This document shows positions 8,478-16,423 of a stretch of DNA of 64,000 bases, piece after piece. The position numbers and the translations under genes are program-made. The stretch's first letter is position 1. Each line of letters starts with the position of its first letter. The notes under the pieces are model-generated. The model saw only the letters and a list, made by a program, of their open reading frames with translations. It had not been told where the DNA came from and did no database searches. The stretch is from positions 62,001 through 126,000 of the forward strand of contig JAFAEO010000048.1 in the NCBI GenBank assembly GCA_023423975.1, given 5' to 3'. Source of the DNA: Pseudomonadota bacterium (GTDB taxonomy: Bacteria > Pseudomonadota > Gammaproteobacteria > Burkholderiales > Burkholderiaceae_B).

Positions 8478-9653
8478 ATGCATTCCTTTTCGCCCCTAAG
8501 AATCAAAAATCATACATTATTGCCCATTGTGCAAGGTGGCATGGGCGTCGGCATTTCGGCCAGCCGCCTGTCCGCCGCAGTCGCACGTGAAAATGCAGTA
8601 GGCACCATCGCCAGCATCGACCTGCGGCACCTGCATCCGGATTTGCTGGAACAATCCAGGGCACTGGCCAGTCAGGAACACTATGACAGGCTCAATCGCA
8701 TCGCTCTGGACCGGGAGGTCAAAAAGGCGTTAAAACAAGCCGACGGCCGGGGCATGATTGCCGTCAACGTCATGAAGGCAGTGAGCGATTACGCGGCCCT
8801 TGTGCAGCAGGCCTGCGAATCCGGAGCGCAAGCGATCGTCATGGGAGCCGGGCTGCCGCTGGAACTGCCGGACCTGACCCGGGAGCATCCCGACGTTGCG
8901 CTCATCCCAATTCTGTCCGAATCGCGCGGCATACAAATTGTGCTCAAGCGCTGGATGAAGAAAAACCGCCTGCCCGATGCCATTGTGATCGAGCATCCCA
9001 ATCACGCGGGCGGCCATTTGGGGGCATCGACCATTGACGATCTGGGCAGTAGTCGCTTCTCTTTTGCCCACGTGCTGGAAGAAACCGCGCAGGTGTTTCG
9101 GCAACTGGGACTGGAGGGCGAGAAAATCCCGCTCATTCTGGCCGGTGGAATGGCGAATGTTCGCAAGATCAGTACCGCACTGCGACAATGGGGTGCGGCT
9201 GCTGTACAAATTGGTACTGCGTTCGCCGTCACCCGCGAGGGCGACGCACATGACAACTTCAAGCAGGTACTGGCTGGCGCCCGCGACGAAGACATTGTCG
9301 AATTCATGTCCGTCGCTGGGCTGCCGGCACGGGCGGTGATGACACCCTATTTACAGAAATACCTGCGTAACGAGCAAAAGCTCCAGGCATCGGCCAAGGC
9401 CGATCCGCGCCGCTGTGTACAAAGCATGAATTGCCTGCAAGTGTGCGGGCTGCGGGACGGCATTTCAAAAATTGGTCAATTCTGCATCGACCAGCGCTTG
9501 ACCGATGCATTCAACGGCGATATGCGCAAAGGTCTGTTTTTCCGAGGCAAGGATCCGCTGCCGTTTGGCCAGCAGATTCGCAGCGTATACGACACCATTC
9601 AATATCTGCTGACCGGGAACATTCCAGCCGCGACCAATCACGCTTTGGCGTAA
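8478..9653 (+). CDS. NAD(P)H-dependent flavin oxidoreductase / nitronate monooxygenase family
   Basis: A 391-residue FMN-dependent TIM-barrel protein of the 2-nitropropane dioxygenase family. PIVQGGMGVGIS at the N-terminus, IVIEHPNHAGGHLGAS in the middle and LILAGGMANV plus GAAAVQIGTAF late in the barrel are the FMN-binding elements. A cysteine-rich segment near residue 320 (CVQSMNCLQVCGLRDG) is found in the longer subgroup of these proteins. The ATG at 8478 follows an AGGAAA site; an upstream in-frame start at 8343 would add residues not typical of the family. It may oxidise alkyl nitronates or act as an enoyl reductase-like enzyme; the substrate is not known. Its 3' end overlaps the convergent YaiI gene by 16 bases. 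Confidence 0.85.
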   Translation: MHSFSPLRIKNHTLLPIVQGGMGVGISASRLSAAVARENAVGTIASIDLRHLHPDLLEQSRALASQEHYDRLNRIALDREVKKALKQADGRGMIAVNVMKAVSDYAALVQQACESGAQAIVMGAGLPLELPDLTREHPDVALIPILSESRGIQIVLKRWMKKNRLPDAIVIEHPNHAGGHLGASTIDDLGSSRFSFAHVLEETAQVFRQLGLEGEKIPLILAGGMANVRKISTALRQWGAAAVQIGTAFAVTREGDAHDNFKQVLAGARDEDIVEFMSVAGLPARAVMTPYLQKYLRNEQKLQASAKADPRRCVQSMNCLQVCGLRDGISKIGQFCIDQRLTDAFNGDMRKGLFFRGKDPLPFGQQIRSVYDTIQYLLTGNIPAATNHALA

Positions 9654-10090
9654 CGCGCCAGCAGTTTGTCCAACTGGCCGGCAAACGCACGCGTATCTGC
9701 CTGATCAAAAGATCTGGGGCCGCCGGTCTCGATGCCGGCGCTGCGCAACTCTTCCATCATGTCGCGCATAGTCAACCGCTCGCGAATGGTTTCCATTGAA
9801 TATAGCTCCCCGCGAGGATTCAATGCCTGAACCCCCTTTTCCAGCACTTCGGCAGCCAGCGGGATATCTGCTGTGATCACCAGATCGCCGGCGCGGGCAT
9901 GCTGGCTGATATAGGCATCAGCAACATCGAAACCCCGCGGCACCTGACGTGACTGAATATAAACAGACGGGGGCACGTTGAGCATCTGATTGGCCACCAA
10001 CGTTGTTTTTACCTGCCAGCGCATTGCGGCTCTGAACAGAATGTTTTTGATCACAACCGGGCATGCGTCGGCATCCACCCAAATTTCCAT
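9638..10090 (-). CDS. YaiI/YqxD family protein (DUF188)
   Basis: A 150-residue protein starting MEIWVDADACPV, the signature of the UPF0178/DUF188 family, which has a PIN-like fold with conserved acidic residues (D6, D8) and a later VITADIPLA strand. Nuclease activity has been proposed from the fold but the biological role is unknown. I chose the ATG at 10090 because the VDADACPV strand begins here in the family. Its 3' end overlaps the convergent flavoprotein gene. Confidence 0.9.
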   Translation of the reverse strand: MEIWVDADACPVVIKNILFRAAMRWQVKTTLVANQMLNVPPSVYIQSRQVPRGFDVADAYISQHARAGDLVITADIPLAAEVLEKGVQALNPRGELYSMETIRERLTMRDMMEELRSAGIETGGPRSFDQADTRAFAGQLDKLLARYAKA

Positions 10091-10247
10091 TTTCTGCTCC
10101 TGACACAGACAACCCGATTGACCGCCTGTACCCAAACTGTCGGATGTATACGTTGACTCTGTATATGATTACGCACTATTGCGCCGGCTGGCAAAATTAT
10201 ACGGTGCTTGCCCGCCAAACCGTCAAACAAATGCCGCAGGTCTGCCG

Positions 10248-11660
10248 TTACGCCAGTGTCAGGCTGACTGCCCTGGCATCCAGCAGTTTGTCCCGATGCT
10301 TGACCAATATCCGATAGGTATCGCGGGAAAAATCACCTTTGCCACAGTCTATCAAGTCCTGGAGTTCTGCTTCATCCCGGGCGGTTCCCAAATAGCACCA
10401 CTGATGAATGACATGCACCAGATTGCCTTCGCGCAGCAGCGCTGCCCCCTCGAACTGCCAGTCGCGCAGCCTTAACGCGGACAAGGCGGTCATTAGCCGG
10501 GCCGAATGGGCAATAGACGACTCTTGTCCGACGCAGGCGCCGGCACAAGACTTCAATTGTCGCGCAAAGCACGGGCTGGCGTTGGCTACTTTCTCCAGAC
10601 CAAGCGTCGCCTTGCAGAGTTTTTCGCTTTTGATAATCGCCAAGAGTGCCTCTTTTGCATCCCGCGCAGATGAAAACAAACCATACAGATGCAAGCCCTG
10701 CCCGATCGCAATGTCATTTCCGCCCAAAAGGACTGGAACCCACAGGCCTGGGGACTGCTCGACCAGTTGCCAGGTGAAAACATCCTTTTGTCTGCGCAAC
10801 TGGCGATTCAGGGTGGGCATGCGTTCCTTGATCAGGCGCGACTCGGTCAGCAGCGCATCCACCTCGCCGGCGCAGCGAATATGTTCGATCCGCCGAATCT
10901 GCATGGAAATTTTCATTTCTTTGGGCGCCGTATGATCGCTGGCAAAATGCGATAGTACTCGCTGGCGCAAACGATTGCTTTTGCCGATATATATCGGCAG
11001 CTCATTTTCGCCATAGAATACATAGACGCCAAAGCTATTGGGCAAGGCGTCGATCACGGCTGAGTCAATATGCGCTGGCAACGAAGGCCGCGCTATCAGG
11101 CCCTGCACGATGTCATCAACGATTTTACGGTCATGCTCGCGGCAGACGCATTGCCAGAATTGCAGCAATGCATAAGCATCATCATAGGCGCGGTGTCTGT
11201 CCTGCATCTTCAGCCCATGGCGCTGAATCAGGTAATCGAGTCCGTGGCGCCGGTGCTGCGGATAGAGTCGACGCGAAAGCTTGACGGTACAAAGCATATT
11301 TGCCTTGAAATCCTGCCCTGCCCGTCGAAAGGCATTCTTGATAAACCCATAATCAAAGCGGGCGTTATGGGCGACAAAAATGTGGCCGGCAAGCAATTGC
11401 TGAATGTGTTCTGTCAACTGAGCAAAGGTGGGCGCATCGGCCACCATCTCGCTGGTAATCCCTGTCAGGCTTTCAATATAGCCCGGGATGCGACATTCAG
11501 GATTGATGAGGCTTTGCCAGGTGCTGACGGTGTGCCCGTCGTAACGCACAATGGCGATCTCGGTCAGACGATCGGTTGAAGCCGATCCGCCGGTCGTTTC
11601 TACATCGACAAAAGCGAAGGGCGTGTCTGGCGTGGGAGCGGTAGGAACGCAGCTGGGCAT
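10248..11660 (-). CDS. DnaQ-like exonuclease / GIY-YIG (UvrC/Cho-like) nuclease fusion
   Basis: A 470-residue two-domain nuclease. Residues 14-170 form a DEDD 3'-5' exonuclease like the epsilon subunit of DNA polymerase III: FVDVETTG (D19, E21), HNARFD (D103) and HRAYDD (H156, D160/161). Residues 205-290 form a GIY-YIG domain like UvrC and Cho: GVYVFY at 211-216, YIGKSNRLRQRV at 224-235, and the TESRLIKERMPTLNR segment that continues it. The rest to the C-terminus has the UvrC-like Cys-containing region but no helix-hairpin-helix. It probably acts in nucleotide excision repair or processing of damaged DNA. A LexA box lies 14-33 bases upstream of the start. Confidence 0.88.
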   Translation of the reverse strand: MPSCVPTAPTPDTPFAFVDVETTGGSASTDRLTEIAIVRYDGHTVSTWQSLINPECRIPGYIESLTGITSEMVADAPTFAQLTEHIQQLLAGHIFVAHNARFDYGFIKNAFRRAGQDFKANMLCTVKLSRRLYPQHRRHGLDYLIQRHGLKMQDRHRAYDDAYALLQFWQCVCREHDRKIVDDIVQGLIARPSLPAHIDSAVIDALPNSFGVYVFYGENELPIYIGKSNRLRQRVLSHFASDHTAPKEMKISMQIRRIEHIRCAGEVDALLTESRLIKERMPTLNRQLRRQKDVFTWQLVEQSPGLWVPVLLGGNDIAIGQGLHLYGLFSSARDAKEALLAIIKSEKLCKATLGLEKVANASPCFARQLKSCAGACVGQESSIAHSARLMTALSALRLRDWQFEGAALLREGNLVHVIHQWCYLGTARDEAELQDLIDCGKGDFSRDTYRILVKHRDKLLDARAVSLTLA

Positions 11661-11673
11661 AGGAAATATTGAT

Positions 11674-11693
11674 CACTGTAAATTTGTACAGTA
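11674..11693. promoter_or_regulatory. LexA (SOS) box
   Basis: The core CTGT-AAATTTGT-ACAG at 11676-11691 matches the CTGT-N8-ACAG consensus exactly, and the flanks (CA and TA) continue the dyad. It sits just upstream of the start codon (11660) of the exonuclease/GIY-YIG gene on the minus strand, where bound LexA would block transcription. Confidence 0.8.
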
Positions 11694-11918
11694 TTTATAC
11701 ACCATTCTGGCCTGCTGTGTGGTGGACGCGAGTCCAATGTTGCAATTACACTCGCGCAGCCTGTATCGGTATTCTTATTGCGGCCACTCGCCTGCCATGG
11801 TCCGGTTTTGCGCTTACTGCGTTGATATGACCGACTTTGGCAACTAACACGAAATCACAAAAGGCATGGCCATAGCCCATAGCCAACGCTCCTGCCTTGA
11901 CGCCGCCAGCGATGCGCT

Positions 11919-12689
11919 CTATTCGGCCGGACGTCGCCTGTTGGCGAACCAAGCGCGCATATCGTCAAAGGCCGGTATGCTGGAGATCAATACTAACAGG
12001 CAAGCCAGGGGCACCGTCGCAATATAGCCAATATGATTAAACCCCCAGGCCCCCATGGCTCCGCCCGAAAAAAAAGCAATCAGCAGTGCACAATGCAGAC
12101 GCAGGCGCGCCCGGTCAGCCACTACAAAATGGCTATCGTCGCGCATACGCCCCCGGTTCCAATAAAACAGCTTGCCCAGCTCAATGCCGATATCGGTAAC
12201 GATTCCCGTTACATGGGTGGTTCGAATAACGGAACGGGAGAGTTTGGTAATCAATGCATTTTGCAAGCCCATGAGAAACGAAAGAATCATGACCGTGATC
12301 GGCACAAACAACCCATGCATCTGGGCAATCCGGGCACCCAGCATGCCGAAACTCAACAGCAGCACTGCTTCCAGCAACAGCGGCAAGGCGTATTCGCTGC
12401 GCATTTGATGCACCCTTGCGTAATTGACCATGATCGTGGTGCAGATGCTTCCGCACAGAAAACAGATCAATGCAGCCACACCTGCCAGAACCAGATCGTA
12501 TGCGCCCAGAATCAACTGGTCAGCCATGGTCGACACAATACCGGTCATGTGCGAAGTGTATTGATGAACCGCCAGAAATCCACCGGCATTGATGGCACCG
12601 GCCACAAAGGCCAGCAGCGTGCCGATCTGTTTATCGGCTTTCTGTGTGCGAACAGAATCTGTCAGTGCTCGGGTATATCTGAGTGGCAT
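11919..12689 (-). CDS. DUF1275 (YoaK) family membrane protein
   Basis: A 256-residue integral membrane protein with about six to seven hydrophobic helices. LLAFVAGAINAGGFLAVHQYTSHMTGIVS near the N-terminus and GLQNALITKLS...RTTHVTGIVTDIG in the middle are the DUF1275 signatures. The family's function is unknown, though members occur in diverse bacteria as small transporters or permease-like proteins. The start is the ATG at 12689. The upstream gene on the same strand (TauE/SafE) ends 128 bases away, past a short GCCTATTATAGGC palindrome at 12752-12764. Confidence 0.85.
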   Translation of the reverse strand: MPLRYTRALTDSVRTQKADKQIGTLLAFVAGAINAGGFLAVHQYTSHMTGIVSTMADQLILGAYDLVLAGVAALICFLCGSICTTIMVNYARVHQMRSEYALPLLLEAVLLLSFGMLGARIAQMHGLFVPITVMILSFLMGLQNALITKLSRSVIRTTHVTGIVTDIGIELGKLFYWNRGRMRDDSHFVVADRARLRLHCALLIAFFSGGAMGAWGFNHIGYIATVPLACLLVLISSIPAFDDMRAWFANRRRPAE

Positions 12690-12817
12690 ATAGGCGACGG
12701 TCTGCTTGTACAGGCAAGCGTGAAAAGGATATCAATCGTTTTATTGTTTGCGCCTATTATAGGCCGTTTGCAGAACAATGGCGTGAACCATGATCGGGCC
12801 ACGCAGACCGACTCCGG

Positions 12818-13618
12818 TCAGACAGCGGCAGCCACCTGATAAAGACCCAGTACGACCAGGCTGCAAAAGAAAACTTTCCTGAACAGCGCCACTGACAGCC
12901 TCTGTCTTAACAACTGCCCCAGCGACATACCCACCAGTGCCGGAATCAGCATCAGCAGTGAGATCCCGGCCGCGCCTGGACTATAGCTGTGATTGAGCCA
13001 CAACCCCAGAGCCAGTGCAATGGTTGAAACAGTAAAAGACACCCCCATCGCCTGAATCAGGCGATCGCGTGACAGCTGCAGCGCCTGCAGATAAGGCACT
13101 GCCGGCACAACGAAGACGCCGGTTGCAGCGGTGATAAAACCGGTCACAAAGCCGACCAAAGGACCCAGCCAGGTTCGAGCGGCTGGTAAAACAGCGACTG
13201 TACGCCCAGTCAGACCCCAACATGCATAGGCCACCAGCGCCACGCCCAGGGCGACGCCGGCAGCATGTCCGGCCGGCGCCCCGAACAGCCAGGCGCCGGC
13301 AATCGTACCAACAAATATTCCGATCTGCATCGTGCCGATACTGCGGAATAATTGAGGTACTGCGTTAAAGGGGCGCATTTGCCAGATATTGGTCAACAAC
13401 GACGGGATTACCAGTAATGCCGCCGCCTGCGCCGGCGACATCAACAATGCCAGCAAAGCCATGGAAATGGTTGGCAGGCCGAGTCCCACAACGCCCTTGA
13501 CTGCGCCTGCAAGAATAAAAACGATTGTCACCAGCGCCAGCACGCCGAATGAATAGACCGCACTCGCGTTGAAAATAGAGAGATATTCAGTGAAAAAATC
13601 CATGGACTTGCGCGCCAT
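12818..13618 (-). CDS. TauE/SafE family sulfite/organosulfonate exporter
   Basis: A 266-residue membrane protein of about eight helices with the family's duplicated architecture: GAVKGVVGLGLPTISMALLALL in the first half and GFVTGFITAATGVFVVPAVPYL in the second. TauE/SafE proteins export sulfite, sulfoacetate or other small anions. Two starts are possible, ATG 13618 (used here) or ATG 13603; neither has a clear ribosome site. The gene is divergent from a LysR regulator with about 240 bases between them, the classical arrangement for a LysR-controlled transporter, so regulation by that neighbour is likely. Confidence 0.87.
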   Translation of the reverse strand: MARKSMDFFTEYLSIFNASAVYSFGVLALVTIVFILAGAVKGVVGLGLPTISMALLALLMSPAQAAALLVIPSLLTNIWQMRPFNAVPQLFRSIGTMQIGIFVGTIAGAWLFGAPAGHAAGVALGVALVAYACWGLTGRTVAVLPAARTWLGPLVGFVTGFITAATGVFVVPAVPYLQALQLSRDRLIQAMGVSFTVSTIALALGLWLNHSYSPGAAGISLLMLIPALVGMSLGQLLRQRLSVALFRKVFFCSLVVLGLYQVAAAV

Positions 13619-13856
13619 AAAAAGTGTGAATGCATGCTCAATGATGAGCCCGTATTAGGAAATACCTTAGATGGACCGTGAATGCATAGAGTCATTCCCG
13701 ACCCGTGTCCGCAACTAATTACCTGGCGCCTTGCCCGCTACATATGGATAAAGTTGCAACATGGTCCTATTGTAGGGACTGATCAAAAAGCTGAAAATCA
13801 GGAAATTTCGATTGCAGACTAAGGAATTTCCATAGCCTGCCTGTTATACTGCGACT

Positions 13857-14744
13857 ATGCGCTTTGACCTGACCGACCTTCGCCTGTTCCTGAGCGTGCA
13901 CGAATCGGGCACCATCACCGAGGCTGCGCGCCGCTGCCACATCACCACGGCTTCGGCCAGTGAGCGCATAAAGGGAATGGAAGATGTACTGGGCGTGCTG
14001 CTGCTCAATCGCAGCCACAAAGGGGTCCAACTGACGCCTGCCGGCCGCACACTGCTGCATCACGCCAGCGTTGTCGTGCGACAAATGGAACGCATGCACG
14101 GGGATCTGGGGCAGTACAGCAGCGGAATCAAAGGGCATGTCAGGCTGTTGGGCAATACATCTGCCTGCAACGAACACCTGCCAGCGTTGCTGGGCAGCTT
14201 CCTGAAACTCCACCCAGATATTTCAATCGATCTGGAAGAACGCACCAGTACTGATATTGCTGATCTGATCCGCCAGGGCATGGCCGATATCGGGCTGGTT
14301 GCCGATTCGGCTGATCTGCACGACCTTCAACGTTTCCCGCTAGGCGCAGACCAACTTGTTGTCATTACCGGGCCCGGCTATCCTGAAACCATTGCGAACC
14401 CGAGCAGTCTTGCCCAGATCAGCCATCTGGATTTTGCCGGGCTGGTGGCAGGCAGCGCCTTGCAGGAGCATATTGCCGCACATGGTCGCCAGGCGGGCAG
14501 GCATTTGCATTACCGGGTGCGGGTGCGCAGCATCGACGCAGTCTGCAGAATGGTAGCCAACGGCGTCGGGATTGCCATTGTGCCGCTTGCTGCTGCCAAA
14601 CGCCACCGCCGGGCGTTGCAATTGAATATCATTGCCCTTTCCGACGCCTGGGCATGCCGCCATCTGATGCTATGTGTACGAGACAGCGAACAATTGCCAG
14701 CCTATGTAACTGCGCTGATGCAGCATATTCTGGCACCTGAATAA
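13857..14744 (+). CDS. LysR family transcriptional regulator
   Basis: A 295-residue LysR-type regulator. The N-terminal winged HTH (residues 1-60) reads FDLTDLRLFLSVHESGTITEAARRCHITTASASERIKGME, with the usual LNRSHKGVQLTPAGRTLL wing. The remainder is the periplasmic-binding-like effector domain starting near residue 90. It is divergent from the TauE/SafE gene and probably controls it, as LysR regulators usually repress or activate their divergent neighbour in response to a substrate; the inducer is not evident. A small membrane protein gene follows 46 bases downstream and may be co-transcribed. Confidence 0.9.
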   Translation: MRFDLTDLRLFLSVHESGTITEAARRCHITTASASERIKGMEDVLGVLLLNRSHKGVQLTPAGRTLLHHASVVVRQMERMHGDLGQYSSGIKGHVRLLGNTSACNEHLPALLGSFLKLHPDISIDLEERTSTDIADLIRQGMADIGLVADSADLHDLQRFPLGADQLVVITGPGYPETIANPSSLAQISHLDFAGLVAGSALQEHIAAHGRQAGRHLHYRVRVRSIDAVCRMVANGVGIAIVPLAAAKRHRRALQLNIIALSDAWACRHLMLCVRDSEQLPAYVTALMQHILAPE

Positions 14745-14790
14745 GAAAAGGACGCATTCGGCCTCTTCTGGCACAAAAAAGATCAATCGC

Positions 14791-15132
14791 ATGAAATTAC
14801 ACAACACTGATTCTGCTGATACCACTCCCGAGCAACCGGACCCGCAATGGGAGATTGATGGTGCAGCCATGTACCGCGCAGCCAGCTTTGCCGTTGCGCT
14901 GCCTTCGTTTATGATTGGCACCGCCCTGTTCATGCTGGGGTTTTCGCTGTCAAACCCGACCATACTGCATATTGCCTGCATCCTGTACAGCCTGTCCTTT
15001 GCAGGTTTTACCAGCCGCTTTATCGTTGGCCGGCGGCCCTGGCTCAACGCACCACCTTACATTGCGTGCATCGCCGCAGCCGGCTTGGGTTTCTATGCTT
15101 TGGCAAGACTGGGGTTGCTGCTGGCTCATTGA
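14791..15132 (+). CDS. Hypothetical membrane protein
   Basis: A 113-residue protein I do not recognise. It has a hydrophilic, acidic N-terminus of about 25 residues, then three to four hydrophobic segments (ASFAVALPSFMIGTALFMLG, ILHIACILYSLSFAGF, and IACIAAAGLGFYALARLGLL), so it is an inner-membrane protein. It lies 46 bases after the LysR gene on the same strand. No motif suggests a function. Confidence 0.6.
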   Translation: MKLHNTDSADTTPEQPDPQWEIDGAAMYRAASFAVALPSFMIGTALFMLGFSLSNPTILHIACILYSLSFAGFTSRFIVGRRPWLNAPPYIACIAAAGLGFYALARLGLLLAH

Positions 15133-15235
15133 TACTGTCCGGTTAGCGCCTGCTCGAAAGAGCGCTATTGAACACGTTTTTGAGCCTCTTTTCTTCGCTA
15201 ATACGCCAAAAGATGCAAACTTGACATTTGTTAAA

Positions 15236-15264
15236 TTGTGCTATGGGGCCCGCCTGCCTATAAT
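15236..15264 (+). promoter_or_regulatory. Predicted sigma-70 promoter of a short transcript
   Basis: A perfect -10 TATAAT at 15259-15264 lies 17 bases after a TTGTGC -35 at 15236-15241. A perfect TTGACA at 15221 is 32 bases from that -10 and so would need another -10. The terminator hairpin at 15294 begins only about 30 bases after the -10. Confidence 0.5.
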
Positions 15265-15270
15265 GAACTT

Positions 15271-15322
15271 AGCTCATTGCTTTTGGGTGAACTCGCCAGC
15301 TATTACAGCTGGCTTTTTTTTA
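15271..15322 (+). ncRNA. Candidate short RNA or attenuated leader
   Basis: Between the TATAAT at 15259 and the terminator at 15294-15321 there is room for a transcript of about 50 nucleotides with no open reading frame or ribosome site. It could be a small RNA, or a leader that attenuates transcription of the 50-residue gene starting at 15450. This is inferred from signals alone. Confidence 0.3.
15294..15321 (+). terminator. Intrinsic terminator
   Basis: GCCAGC at 15296-15301 pairs with GCTGGC at 15309-15314 around a 7-base loop and is followed by a run of eight T. It lies about 160 bases after the small membrane protein gene and only 30 bases after a predicted promoter. Confidence 0.75.
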
Positions 15323-15449
15323 CCCTGTGTTTACCCTCCCGTATCCATACAAATACTTGTGGATATTAAGCAACATCTAGTGGTTTTCACCGAATGCATC
15401 AACTTGTAATAAAAATGTAAAATCGGTGTATATTCACGTGGAGATGTGT

Positions 15450-15602
15450 ATGAACGCAGCATACCAACAGGTCCATATCGGCCTGATCCGAAAGGCAGTG
15501 AGCAAGTATAAACTGGCTCGTTCCAGCGGCAACAGGAACGTAGCAAAAGGTTACATGCTCCAGGTACGCGATTTGATTCGCGCCTTCAAGGCTGATGAAT
15601 AA
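15450..15602 (+). CDS. Small hypothetical basic protein, 50 residues
   Basis: A 50-residue reading frame beginning MNAAYQQVHIGLIRKAVSKY and ending DLIRAFKADE. It is rich in Lys and Arg and has a helical, soluble look. The ATG at 15450 follows a GTGGAG ribosome site by 6 bases, and a plausible -10 (TATATT at 15429) with TTGTAA upstream is present. I do not recognise the family. The combination of promoter, ribosome site and even codon use makes it a likely gene, but it has no supporting motif. Confidence 0.5.
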   Translation: MNAAYQQVHIGLIRKAVSKYKLARSSGNRNVAKGYMLQVRDLIRAFKADE

Positions 15603-15974
15603 GCAGCCTGTTGAGTTATACCGCCAGGCAGCGTTGAGCCGCAAGCCTGTAATCTTTCTGCCGCCCTCGCCTGCGTGCTGCCTCTACTGCTTATCACAAC
15701 GTCTTCAGTTCTCCACTCACTCTCTCCATCCCCCCCCACGGCATCAACAACGCCGGTAGTACCTTCATTGTTTGCCGCCTTTGTGCCCCCTTCGTGATAC
15801 TTGACTCCCTCTACTCCTGAAACACTAAGAGATCTCTGAACAGTTTCGTTCATGCCCAGTGGTCAACGGCATTGGTGTGCCGATGCCCGGCATTCGCATG
15901 AGCCATCGAATCCTCTCCTATAATCGGCCAGGGGAGACATTGCGTCTTGATTGATAATTCACTAATGACAAGTC
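15603..15974. other. Intergenic region with a possible promoter of the thioesterase gene
   Basis: About 370 bases. I see no credible gene; the reading frame on the minus strand (15551-15853) is compositionally odd and has no ribosome site. A TATAAT at 15919-15924 could be the -10 for the thioesterase/hydrolase pair, although the best -35 (TTCGCA at 15893) is 20 bases away. A run of nine C lies near 15729. Confidence 0.35.
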
Positions 15975-16406
15975 ATGGACAACAACATACAGCAACGCAT
16001 AACCGCCAGCTTCAACAAACAGGGACTGATGCATACCCTGGGCGCCAGATTGGCGCTGATACAGGCAGGAGAAGTGCATATCACCGTACCATTTTCGGCG
16101 CATCTATCGCAGCAACACGGCTATTTGCATGCCGGAGCCGTTACCAGCATTGTTGACAGCGCTTGTGGCTATGCCGCACTAACTATGGCGCCTGCAGGAT
16201 ATGAAGTGGTCACGGCCGAATTTAAAATCAATCTGCTACGGCCCGCGCTTGGCCCGAGCTTTATCGCAATCGGGAAAGTGCAGAATGCGGGCAAACTGCT
16301 AACCGTATGCACCGGAGAAGTCCGCAAGCTGGACGACAATGGCAGCGTTGGCAAAACCGTTGCATTGATCCAGGCCACCATCGTCAATGTTGCGCACGAC
16401 GGTTAA
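15975..16406 (+). CDS. PaaI family thioesterase (hotdog fold)
   Basis: A 143-residue hotdog-fold protein. HGYLHAGAVTSIVDSACGYAAL is the PaaI/YbgC-type signature in which the HG and the Asp of the central helix form the active site of acyl-CoA thioesterases; a beta-sheet core (TAEFKINLLRPALG) follows. Such enzymes release free acids from aromatic or fatty acyl-CoA. An alpha/beta hydrolase gene follows 17 bases downstream, suggesting a two-gene operon, but the acyl substrate is unknown. Confidence 0.88.
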   Translation: MDNNIQQRITASFNKQGLMHTLGARLALIQAGEVHITVPFSAHLSQQHGYLHAGAVTSIVDSACGYAALTMAPAGYEVVTAEFKINLLRPALGPSFIAIGKVQNAGKLLTVCTGEVRKLDDNGSVGKTVALIQATIVNVAHDG

Positions 16407-16423
16407 GCCGCAGGAGCGTCACC

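Noticed and set aside
15221..15247. TTGACA at 15221 as the -35 of the short transcript
   Set aside because: The perfect TATAAT is 32 bases away, too far; the only -10-like hexamer at the right distance is TATGGG, which is poor.
15551..15853. 100-codon frame on the minus strand
   Set aside because: Gly/Glu-rich, unlike its neighbours, with no ribosome site, overlapping the 50-residue gene on the other strand.
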